A DNA stretch of 64,000 bases from DASXAI01 sp963798445 (GTDB taxonomy: Bacteria; Actinomycetota; Acidimicrobiia; Acidimicrobiales; Ilumatobacteraceae), in NCBI GenBank assembly GCA_963798445.1, contig CAWCTH010000003.1, positions 434,001-498,000 of the forward strand. The letters run 5' to 3'. This document shows, one piece after another, positions 27,538-34,342 of the stretch. Each line of letters opens with the position of its first letter. The stretch's first letter is position 1. Position numbers and translations under genes: made by a program. The notes beneath the pieces are model-generated. The model saw only the letters and a program-made list of their open reading frames with translations. It did not search any database and was not told the origin of the DNA.

Positions 27538-28334
27538 GCGCGGATGCTCCGGTGACGGCGGCGCTGCAGCTGCGCGGGGTGAGCGTGGTGCGCGACGGCC
27601 GGGCCATCCTCGACGGGATCGACTGGACCGTGCTCGACCACGAGCGCTGGGTGGTGCTCGGTCGCAACGGTTCGGGCAAGACCACCATGCTGCGCATCGC
27701 GTCGTGCTACCTCCACCCGACGGCCGGCACCGTCGACGTGCTCGGCCAGCGGCTCGGTCGCGTCGACGTCCGGGTGCTGCGGGCGCGGATCGGCCTGACC
27801 TCGGCGGCACTGTCCGATCAGTTGCGAGCCAACCTCGACGCCCTCGACGTCGTGATGACGGCCAAGTACGCCGCACTGGAGCCCTGGTGGCACACCTACA
27901 CCGACGACGATCGCAAGCGGGCGGCCGGCTTCCTGGACCGCCTCGGCGTCGGCGGGCTGGCCGATCGGGAGTTCGGCACCTTGTCGTCGGGCGAGCGTCA
28001 ACGGGTGCTGCTGGCCCGCACGCTGATGACCGACCCTGGCCTCGTGCTGCTCGACGAGCCCAACGCCGGGCTCGACCTCGGCGGCCGCGAGGAACTGGTG
28101 GCGGCGCTGGCCGCCCTGGCCGGCGACGACGACTCGCCGCCCAGCATCCTGGTGACCCACCACGTCGACGAGATCCCACCCGGTTTCACCCACGTGCTGC
28201 TGCTGCGCGAAGGACGGGTGCACGCCGCCGGGCCCATCGAAGCAACGCTCACCGCTGATGCGCTCTCGGACACGTTCGGCCTGGCGTTGAACCTGGAACG
28301 GCGCAACGGCCGCTTCAGCGCGTTCGCCCGCTGA
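27534..28334 (+). CDS. ABC transporter ATP-binding protein
   Basis: 266 residues, a single nucleotide-binding domain with no membrane part. Walker A GRNGSGKTT, signature LSSGERQR, Walker B LVLLDEPNAGLD and H-loop ILVTHHVDE are all present. It resembles ModF/YlmA-type stand-alone ATPases. GTG 27534 overlaps the true stop of the ThDP gene, implying coupling. No permease is adjacent. It converges with the SRPBCC gene and the 3' ends overlap by 20 bases. Confidence 0.88.
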   Translation: MSADAPVTAALQLRGVSVVRDGRAILDGIDWTVLDHERWVVLGRNGSGKTTMLRIASCYLHPTAGTVDVLGQRLGRVDVRVLRARIGLTSAALSDQLRANLDALDVVMTAKYAALEPWWHTYTDDDRKRAAGFLDRLGVGGLADREFGTLSSGERQRVLLARTLMTDPGLVLLDEPNAGLDLGGREELVAALAALAGDDDSPPSILVTHHVDEIPPGFTHVLLLREGRVHAAGPIEATLTADALSDTFGLALNLERRNGRFSAFAR

Positions 28335-28747
28335 CCAGCTCCAGCAGCCGGGCCCGGCTCTGGTCGATCTCGTCACGCAACATGCGCTCCAGCATGGACG
28401 CCCAGAGACCGCCGCCGTAATGCAGGCTCATCTCGAGGCGGCTGCCCGCATCGGCTGGCTCGACCACGGCCCGCAGCACCCAGGGTGAATGGTGACGGCC
28501 GTCGCGCTCGTCCCGCTCGAACACGACCAGGTGCTCCGGCTCCAGCGTCGTCCGGGTCATGCGCAACCGCTTGGAGCGGGCCAGCGGACCGACCCGGCCG
28601 CGTAGGTCCACGACCCAGGCGCCGTCGCCGTCGGGCTCGGCCCGGGTGACGATGCTGAGCCACTGCGCGTCAGCGCGCCAGGTCGTCGACCCACGCGAAC
28701 AGCTCGGCCGGCGGGCAGGGCGCGTCGAGCGACGCCTGGAGGTCCAT
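28315..28747 (-). pseudogene. SRPBCC-family protein gene with a frameshift
   Basis: The N-terminus (LDAPCPPAELFAWVDDLAR) stops in frame at a TGA, while the rest (QWLSIVTRAEPDGDGAW, then HSPWVLRAVVEPADAGSRL and a long C-terminal helix) continues in another frame. Removing one C at 28671 (plus strand) restores ARYAQWLSIV and a protein of about 143 residues with the START/SRPBCC fold pattern. The break is a single base with conserved sequence on both sides. The ligand is unknown. Confidence 0.78.
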
Positions 28748-28754
28748 CGTTCGA

Positions 28755-29282
28755 TCAGCGCTCGGGCGTCGCCGGACCGGCGTCCTGGCGAAAGGCCCTC
28801 GACAGCAGCGGCGTCTTGGCCGCCAGCAGGCCGTCGAGGTCGTCGGCGGCATCAAAGGCGGGCGCCCACGCCACGACCGGCTCGGTCGCGGCATCGCGAC
28901 GGGCACCCGGACCGGCGGCCGGTTCGGTGCTCGGCTCGGTGCTCGGCTCAGGGCCGGAGGCGACGCCGGCGGCGGGGTCGAGCGGCAGGGGCGACGGAAC
29001 CGCCGGCGGGCGGCGCGGTCGCCTGGGCCGGTAGACCGCTGCCGGGGGCGGCGGCTCGGCCGCAGGCTCGGCGGCGGTGAACAGCGTGGCGTCGGAGCGG
29101 CGGTCCTGGAGCCACCAGCCCTTGGGCAGCACCATGGCGTCGGCATGGCGGCGGCACAGCGCCCCGGCGCCGGGACCATCGGGCAGCAGCGCCTCCAACC
29201 ACACGGTGCTGCGGTCCGAGTCGAAGCCGTACGACACCGAGGCTGCTTCGCCGCAACCAGGGCGCTCGCACAGTCGGGGCAC
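28755..29282 (-). CDS. DUF3499 family protein
   Basis: 175 residues. The N-terminal domain has the DUF3499 pattern: RLCERPGCGEAA (zinc-binding-like Cys pair), SYGFDSDRSTVWLE, and LCRRHADAMVLPKGWWLQD. The rest is low-complexity, Pro/Ala/Glu rich with an EPSTEPSTEP repeat, then a short conserved tail. The family is restricted to actinobacteria and has no known role. GTG 29282 follows TACCGT by six bases (leaderless). Confidence 0.88.
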   Translation of the reverse strand: MPRLCERPGCGEAASVSYGFDSDRSTVWLEALLPDGPGAGALCRRHADAMVLPKGWWLQDRRSDATLFTAAEPAAEPPPPAAVYRPRRPRRPPAVPSPLPLDPAAGVASGPEPSTEPSTEPAAGPGARRDAATEPVVAWAPAFDAADDLDGLLAAKTPLLSRAFRQDAGPATPER

Positions 29283-29288
29283 GGACCA

Positions 29289-29294
29289 ACGGTA
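29289..29294 (-). promoter_or_regulatory. -10 TACCGT of the DUF3499 gene
   Basis: TAnnnT hexamer on the minus strand, six bases from GTG 29282. Confidence 0.55.
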
Positions 29295-29338
29295 TCCGCC
29301 ACCGCACCCGGCGGTCCGCCATCGAGGAGACCCGGACT

Positions 29339-29344
29339 TACCAT
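29339..29344 (+). promoter_or_regulatory. -10 TACCAT of the TIGR03085 gene
   Basis: TAnnnT hexamer seven bases before ATG 29352; divergent from the DUF3499 promoter 45 bases away. Confidence 0.55.
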
Positions 29345-29351
29345 TCCAGCA

Positions 29352-29987
29352 ATGAACTGGGCTCGACACGAACGCCAGGAGCTGTGCGACCTCTTCGCCG
29401 CCCTCGGCCCCGACGCATCCACCCTGGACGAGGGGTGGACCACGCGCGACCTGGCCGCTCACCTCGTGATCCGCGAACGCCGACCGGATGCCGCCGTCGG
29501 CATCCTCGTGCACCGACTGTCGGGTCACAGCGAGAAGGTCCGCCTCGAGATCGCCGGCCACCCATGGGGCGAGGTGGTGGAGCTGGTGCGCACCGGACCA
29601 CCGCGATGGTCGCCGATGGCCCTCGAAGCGCTCGACCGCATCACCAACACCGTCGAGTTCTTCGTCCACCACGAAGATGTCCGCCGGGCTCAGGACGGCT
29701 GGACGCCCCGGCCGGTCGACGGCGACCTCGAGCACGAGCTGTGGCGCCGGCTCAAGCCGACGGCGAAGATGCTCGCCCGCCGGTCGCCCGTGGGGCTGGT
29801 GCTGCGGCGCAGCAACGGCGACGAGGTCGTGGCCAAGAAGGCGGGCAACGGGCCCATCGTGGTGGTGACGGGACCGGCGTCGGAGCTGCTGCTGTTCGTC
29901 TACGGACGCCAGCGCCACGCCAACGTGGACGTCGCCGCCGATGCCGACGTGGCGGCGCAGGTCGTGACGGCGACGTTCGGCCTCTGA
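29352..29987 (+). CDS. TIGR03085-type metal-binding (DinB/maleylpyruvate isomerase fold) protein
   Basis: 211 residues. TTRDLAAHLVIRERRPD is the first metal-ligand helix, and VEFFVHHEDVRRAQ provides the other histidines, as in the mycothiol-dependent maleylpyruvate isomerase/DinB superfamily. Some members of this fold use mycothiol, which fits the presence of mshD, but a mycothiol role for this one is inference. The C-terminal part is the SCP-2-like domain of the family. Confidence 0.87.
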   Translation: MNWARHERQELCDLFAALGPDASTLDEGWTTRDLAAHLVIRERRPDAAVGILVHRLSGHSEKVRLEIAGHPWGEVVELVRTGPPRWSPMALEALDRITNTVEFFVHHEDVRRAQDGWTPRPVDGDLEHELWRRLKPTAKMLARRSPVGLVLRRSNGDEVVAKKAGNGPIVVVTGPASELLLFVYGRQRHANVDVAADADVAAQVVTATFGL

Positions 29988-30047
29988 CGACGCGGCGGGC
30001 GCGGCGCAGCGGGCATCCGCGGCCGGCGGTCGCGCCGTACATCTGTG

Positions 30048-30200
30048 GTGACGCCGGGGGTGGGGCCGAGCGACGACGACGCCGGGTTCCGCGGCGACGG
30101 GCAGCCGTGCCCGTGGTGCTCGGGCTCGGGCGAGATCAGCTCCGAGAACCGCTCGGTGACGTGTCCGGCGTGCCAGACCGACGGCCCGGCGCCCCACTGA
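30048..30200 (+). CDS. 50-residue zinc-knuckle protein
   Basis: Starts at GTG 30048 and ends at TGA 30198-30200. Four cysteines are arranged as CPWCSGSGE and CPAC, separated by 12-13 residues; CxxCxGxG is half of a DnaJ-type zinc finger. The rest is acidic and short. It lies alone between the TIGR03085 gene and a convergent gene. No family is named, but the paired CxxC motifs in an otherwise clean frame make chance unlikely. Confidence 0.6.
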   Translation: MTPGVGPSDDDAGFRGDGQPCPWCSGSGEISSENRSVTCPACQTDGPAPH

Positions 30201-30236
30201 CCCACCGAGGCGCGCCGTGAGCGAGCGTGCCGGCGC

Positions 30237-30879
30237 CTACTCGGCGGCGATGTCAGCACCGATGTCGCGGGCGATCGCCCCTTCGGGCGCGTCCAGCTCG
30301 ACGATGGGCTCGTCACGGTCGTCGTACTCCAGGCGCAGGGCCCGGCTGATCACCGCGTGCATCTCGTACATCGTGGTGATGTAGGTCAGCTCCAGCACCG
30401 CCTCGTCGGAGAGGTGGCGCCGCAGTTCGTCGAAGAGGGCATCGGCTACCCGGCCGCCGTCGAGCACGAGGGCGTCGGTGTAGGCCAGCACGGCTCGTTC
30501 GACCGGGCCGAAGCACGTGGCCACACCCCACGACGGGATAGAGGCGATCATCTCTTCGGACATGCCGAGCGCCCGGCACGACTTGCAATGCTGGGAGAAG
30601 ACGAACTGGCTGCCTCTCGCCCAGCCGGCCCGGGTCTGGCCCAGCTCCCGCAGCGTCGGGTCGAGGGCTCGATCCGGGCTGGCGTACAGCGCGAAGCCGC
30701 GCACCGCGTGCTTGAGCACGTCGGGCACGAGCGCGAAGACGGTCCACCAGTTCCCCGGCGTGCCCGTCGCGGTGCCCGGTTCGGCGACCGGGTCGCGGTC
30801 GCCGAACATGCGCTGGTACAGTCTGCTCGACGATCTCGGCGTCGGACTCGCCGCGTGGGACCTGACGAAGCCTCGGCAT
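30237..30879 (-). pseudogene. Carboxymuconolactone decarboxylase (CMD)-family gene with a frameshift
   Basis: The CMD core SQHCKSCRALGMSEEMI holds the redox pair CxxC (C-K-S-C) followed by a catalytic-type helix. The N-terminal segment MPRLRQVPRGESDAEIVEQ is in a different frame from LYQRMFGDRDP. Deleting one T at 30822 (plus strand) joins them into a protein of about 213 residues. The family includes AhpD-like peroxidases and ring-cleavage decarboxylases; which applies is unclear. Confidence 0.8.
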
Positions 30880-31036
30880 GGCGCACTCCCTACTGCCTCA
30901 GCTGGGCCGCACGCAACACCGTATGGACGTGGGCCAGCGGCGGGGCCTGCGTTCGCGTTCCGCATGATCTCGACAACCGCCGGTGGGCCGGCGGCGTCCA
31001 TCGTCGGGGAGGCGGTCGATCGTCCGAGTCGGCGGT

Positions 31037-31085
31037 TGGGGATCGGTCGGGATCGGGGATCGGGATCGGGGATCGGTCGGGGTCG
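31037..31085 (+). repeat. G-rich GGGATCG simple repeat
   Basis: About six irregular copies of GGGATCG/GGGGATCGG. Closely spaced runs of three to four G could allow a G-quadruplex on this strand. It is in non-coding DNA. Confidence 0.7.
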
Positions 31086-31137
31086 CGGTCTGTGGTCGGC
31101 GACGGCTGCTGTCGCTCGATCTCGTCGCGTATCAGCG

Positions 31138-31236
31138 TCAACGCTGCGGTACTTCCGCACCGAGAAGCACGAATGCACCGAGAACCACTAGCGAAACGGT
31201 CACCCAGCGTGAGTTCGGGTCCAGAGGGTCCCGCAC
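31138..31236 (-). CDS. Possible 32-residue single-span membrane peptide
   Basis: From GTG 31236 the frame encodes a short polar head (RDPLDPNSRW), a hydrophobic segment (VTVSLVVLGAFVLLGAEV) and a short tail. A longer start in the same frame gives 61 residues. There is no ribosome site or promoter match, so this is tentative. Confidence 0.3.
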   Translation of the reverse strand: MRDPLDPNSRWVTVSLVVLGAFVLLGAEVPQR

Positions 31237-31379
31237 GGCGGCAACGCTGCTGCCCACCGTGCCCGACCGTGCGGCGGTGGCGGCCGCTGGCACACCGACC
31301 ATCCGCCGCGCGAACGGCGCCACGGGCGACGGTCAGCACCAACCGGCCAACGGCGGGCCTGAACACAACACCCGGAGCG

Positions 31380-31892
31380 TCAGGAGATGAAGGTCTTCTC
31401 GTCGGAGTGGGCGCTGGTGGCGTGCAGCAGGCTCTTGGCCGTCTCGTAGTCCGCCACGATGCCAGGCGTGTCGCGGCAGAACTCGACCATGATCCCGTTG
31501 GGATCGACGTAGTACAGCGAGTGGCACCAGCCGTGGTCGACCTCCATGAGCGGCTTGACCCCGGCCCGCTCCATGCGCTCCTTGACGTCGTTCTGCTGCT
31601 CCTCCGTGGCCGAGAACGCCACGTGGTTCACCCACACGGGAAGGCCGTTGCCGGTGGAGATGGCCGAGTCCCAGTCGGGCTGCTCGCCCACACCGTGGAT
31701 GTCGAAGAAGGCGAGGCAGCTGCCGTCGCCCGTGTCGTAGAAGGTGTGGCGGAAGAAGCCGCCCTCCATCTCGACCACCTCGGTGTGCACCAGCTGGAAG
31801 CCCATGAGCTCCTCGTAGAACTGGTGCGTGGCGTCGATGTCGCGGCAGGCGTACGCGACGTGGTGGAAGCCGGGCTTGGACGAAGTCGACAT
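31380..31892 (-). CDS. VOC (glyoxalase/dioxygenase) family protein
   Basis: 170 residues forming two beta-alpha-beta-beta-beta modules. Likely metal ligands are His in FHHVAY, His in WVNHVAFS and Glu in IMVEFCRD, the standard VOC spacing. SLYYVDPNGIMVEF is the family C-terminal motif. A paralogue is at 45596-46138. A purine run (aggggggt) before ATG 31892 is a good ribosome site, with TAATCT further upstream as a possible -10. Substrate unknown; aromatic ring cleavage or glyoxalase-type chemistry is possible. Confidence 0.9.
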   Translation of the reverse strand: MSTSSKPGFHHVAYACRDIDATHQFYEELMGFQLVHTEVVEMEGGFFRHTFYDTGDGSCLAFFDIHGVGEQPDWDSAISTGNGLPVWVNHVAFSATEEQQNDVKERMERAGVKPLMEVDHGWCHSLYYVDPNGIMVEFCRDTPGIVADYETAKSLLHATSAHSDEKTFIS

Positions 31893-31920
31893 GCGAACCC
31901 CCCCTGATCCACACCCGAGA

Positions 31921-32259
31921 TTACCGCTCGATGCCGGCGGCCACCTTCTTGGGCACCACCATGCGCCACGCGTCGAGCACGATCTCGGTCATCTCCTCAT
32001 GGTCGATGGCGGCCAGGCGCACCTCCACCCACTGGTAGCGCATGTCCGACGGCCTCGGCAGCAGGAACTTGTCGGGCTCGGCTGCCACCAGCGCCTCCCG
32101 CTCCTCTCGGGGGAAGGCGAAGCCCATCTGCGTCTCGTCGCGCGAGAACGCGAGGTACACGATGCGTCCGACGCGGAACTTCACGCGGTCGCGCACCAGC
32201 ACCTCGTACGAGCGGGGCAGCGGGGCCGCCACCGCGCGTACGTCGTCGATCGTCACCAT
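31921..32259 (-). CDS. MmcQ/YjbR-family protein
   Basis: 112 residues, the normal length for this DNA-binding-like family. Recognisable features are the start VTIDDVRAVAAPLP, the FAFPREEREALVA turn and the C-terminal YQWVEVRLAAID. ATG 32259 is nine bases from TATCGT, which overlaps the -10 of the divergent gene. Role unknown. Confidence 0.8.
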   Translation of the reverse strand: MVTIDDVRAVAAPLPRSYEVLVRDRVKFRVGRIVYLAFSRDETQMGFAFPREEREALVAAEPDKFLLPRPSDMRYQWVEVRLAAIDHEEMTEIVLDAWRMVVPKKVAAGIER

Positions 32260-32268
32260 CGCGGACCG

Positions 32269-32278
32269 ACGATACGGT
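32269..32278. promoter_or_regulatory. Bidirectional leaderless promoter ACGATACGGT
   Basis: Two TAnnnT hexamers on opposite strands share the central TA: TATCGT (minus, for the YjbR-type gene) and TACGGT (plus, for the methyltransferase). Each is nine bases from its ATG. The layout matches the element at 10224-10233. Confidence 0.55.
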
Positions 32279-32287
32279 CGTGGCGGC

Positions 32288-32839
32288 ATGCCCTTCGACG
32301 GTCCCGACTACCAGGCGCGCTTCGACGCCCTCGCCGCCCGCGGCATTGACGTCCACGGCGAAGCGACCTTCGTGCGGACGCTGGGGCCGCGGTCCGTGCT
32401 CGATGCGGGCTGCGGGACCGGACGGGTGGCGATCGAGCTGGCCCGCCACGGCATCGAGGTCGTGGGCGTCGATGTCGACGCGTCGATGATCGCCGAGGCC
32501 CAGCGGCGCGCCCCTGAGCTGGCGTGGCAGCAGGCCGACTTGGTGGAGCTCGCCCTCGGCCGCCGCTTCGACGTCGTGGTGCTCGCCGGCAACGTCCCGC
32601 TGTTCACGCCGCCGGGCACCCAGGACGCCCTCGTGGCGGCGTGCGCCCTCCACGTGGCGTCGGGCGGGGCCCTCGTGGCCGGCTTCCAGACTGACCGGCA
32701 CTACGCACTGGCGGCCTACGACGCCGCCTGCGTCGCCAGCGGCCTGCGCCTGGACGAACGCTGGGGCACGTGGGACCGCCAGCCGTACGTCGACGGCGCC
32801 GGTTACGCCGTCTCGGTCCACCGCGCCGCCCCGCGCTGA
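32288..32839 (+). CDS. Class I SAM-dependent methyltransferase
   Basis: 183 residues. Motif I is VLDAGCGTGRVAIELA, followed by the acidic VVGVDVDASM strand end and the FDVVVLAGNVPLF motif IV. It is a compact Rossmann methyltransferase without an extra substrate domain, so the acceptor is unknown. It starts at ATG 32288, nine bases after TACGGT. Confidence 0.88.
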   Translation: MPFDGPDYQARFDALAARGIDVHGEATFVRTLGPRSVLDAGCGTGRVAIELARHGIEVVGVDVDASMIAEAQRRAPELAWQQADLVELALGRRFDVVVLAGNVPLFTPPGTQDALVAACALHVASGGALVAGFQTDRHYALAAYDAACVASGLRLDERWGTWDRQPYVDGAGYAVSVHRAAPR

Positions 32840-32986
32840 CCGGACCGCCGGCGAAGAGGCCGCGGACCGCACACCGCGACGATGACCGGCCCGGCCCCTG
32901 GCTCGCCGAGCGGTGTCGCCCGGGTCTCAAAACCGCGCGGCCCGCGCGCTCGGGCGCGCCGTAGCGCCGTCAAGCGCGCAGGCCGC

Positions 32987-33054
32987 GCGAATGGCCCGAC
33001 CGCACGATTGGCCCGACCGCACGAATGGCCCGACCGCGCGATTGGCCCGACGCC
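32987..33054 (+). repeat. Four tandem copies of a 17-bp unit
   Basis: Units of the form (g/a)cga(a/t)tggcccgaccgc repeat four times head to tail with one or two changes each. They alternate AATGG and ATTGG. The array lies in the non-coding gap beyond the methyltransferase gene and 22 bases from the stop of the acidic protein gene on the other strand. Confidence 0.85.
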
Positions 33055-33075
33055 GGTGGCTGACGATCCCGACGC

Positions 33076-33381
33076 CTACTCCTCGTCGAGGTCCCAGCCG
33101 ACGTCGTCGGGGTCGAGCGAGCCGGCGGCCCGTGCCTGGTCGGTGCCGTCGTCGGGCTCGCCGCCCAGCGCCTCCGGGTCGTCGAACAACAAGCCCTCCT
33201 CGGCCAGCTCCACGGCGTCGACCGGCTGGAACTCGTCGTCCAGCTTCACGCCGGTGTAGGCGACACGCGTCCGGTCGAGCTCGGTCTCTTCCTCGTCTTC
33301 GAGGCCGGTCAGGTCCTCGTCGAGGTCGTCCTCGAACTCCTCGTTGGTCAAGGCCTCGTCGAGGTCGTCAGCGTCGCTCAT
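33076..33381 (-). CDS. Highly acidic hypothetical protein
   Basis: 101 residues, close to 40 percent Asp and Glu, with almost no Lys. The N-terminal half is nearly all Asp/Glu/Leu (DDLDEALTNEEFEDDLDEDL), the middle TRVAYTGVKLDDEFQPVD looks like a folded strand-turn segment, and the end is acidic again. It may be disordered and bind a basic partner, but that is inference. No family recognised. Confidence 0.7.
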   Translation of the reverse strand: MSDADDLDEALTNEEFEDDLDEDLTGLEDEEETELDRTRVAYTGVKLDDEFQPVDAVELAEEGLLFDDPEALGGEPDDGTDQARAAGSLDPDDVGWDLDEE

Positions 33382-33405
33382 CCGTCAAGCATGGCAGCGC
33401 CGGCC

Positions 33406-33546
33406 TCAAGCCGGCAGCGCGTCGCCCGGGAAGCTGCGGCACGGGTGAACCTCGTACACGAAGATGCCGGCCTCCACGCCCGGGTCGCGGTCCATGATCG
33501 CCTTGGTCTGGTCGGCGGTGGCGTCGAAGATGGCCGGCGATGCACT
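33406..33546 (-). pseudogene. C-terminal fragment of a YciI-like protein
   Basis: The frame encodes AIFDATADQTKAIMDRDPGV, then EAGIFVYEVHPCRSFPGDA and a stop at 33406-33408. The AGIFVYEVHP end is typical of YCII-related proteins, but there is no matching N-terminus upstream; the frame runs into the EthD gene without a usable start. Likely a 3' remnant or the end of a damaged gene. A GCCGGC stem spans its stop codon. Confidence 0.45.
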
Positions 33547-34315
33547 ACCAGCGGTCGATGAAGACGTGCTCCTTGCCGATCCAGATGCCGGAGCGGGCGA
33601 AGTCGATGAAGTGAGCCTCGTCCTCGATGGCGCGCCGCCCGGCCGCCGCTGCTTCCGGACTGGTACCGACGCGGCGGTCGAACCACGCTTCGGCGTGACC
33701 GGTGTAGGTCTCGGTGACGGTGCCCCTCGACTGCCGTAGCGCCGCCTCGACCGGGCTCTCGTAGCGATGCACCTGCTGGTAGCGGATCATGCCCATGGCC
33801 GGCGCCATCGAGCGGATGAGCGGGCCGTGGCTGGTGCGCCAGTAGTGCTGGGCCTCCTCCAGCGTCAGCCCGGCCGGATGCCGCAGCGGGAAGTGCAGCT
33901 TCACGACGGCGCTCTTCGGCCGGGCCAGGACGTTCTCGGGGGTCGGGTTCACCTGCGGGTACTCGTAGGCCAGCCACAGCGGCGAGTTGGGCAGGTCGAT
34001 GAACTCGGCCTCGTCAGCCAGCAGTTCGGCTCCGGCGCGCTGACCATCGGCGGTGGCCGTGGCGGCGGCGATGGCGGCCTCGGACTCCCACCACAACTCC
34101 GCCACGCCGTCGTACGGCGCCTCCATGCCGCCCCGGGCGGTGGCCATGGCGTCGTTCATACGGTCGTCGAGGCGGTGCGACTGGGTGTAGCGCACGATCC
34201 CGAGCCGCGTCTGGTGCGAGGCGACGAGCGGCCCGTGTTCATTGCTCCAGCGGTCATGGAACTCGGCCAGCGACAAACCCGGCTGGCGGCGCAGCAAGTA
34301 GACGAGGCGGATCAC
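33545..34315 (-). CDS. Tandem EthD-domain protein
   Basis: 256 residues with two similar EthD (ferredoxin-like) halves. Each half has the family pattern: LSLAEFHDRWSNEHGPLV and LTLEEAQHYWRTSHGPLI, with RYTQSHR and RYQQVHR. EthD proteins assist ether or aromatic degradation and some are dehydratases or isomerases in polyketide pathways. It precedes the CoA-transferase gene by 27 bases in space but is downstream of it in transcription, so the two probably form an operon. Confidence 0.87.
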   Translation of the reverse strand: MIRLVYLLRRQPGLSLAEFHDRWSNEHGPLVASHQTRLGIVRYTQSHRLDDRMNDAMATARGGMEAPYDGVAELWWESEAAIAAATATADGQRAGAELLADEAEFIDLPNSPLWLAYEYPQVNPTPENVLARPKSAVVKLHFPLRHPAGLTLEEAQHYWRTSHGPLIRSMAPAMGMIRYQQVHRYESPVEAALRQSRGTVTETYTGHAEAWFDRRVGTSPEAAAAGRRAIEDEAHFIDFARSGIWIGKEHVFIDRW

Positions 34316-34342
34316 GGTGTGATCCTTACCGAGCCCATTCGG

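Larger units (their letters stand above)
30880..31379. other. Accessory gap, mostly without a recognised gene
   Basis: About 500 bases between the CMD-family gene and the first VOC gene. It contains a G-rich simple repeat (31037-31085) and one weak small membrane ORF. Open frames across the repeat encode low-complexity Asp/Pro/Arg strings and are not believed. Confidence 0.5.

Noticed and set aside
32987..33054. CRISPR-like array
   Set aside because: Units are 17 bp and directly adjacent; there are no spacers and no cas genes.
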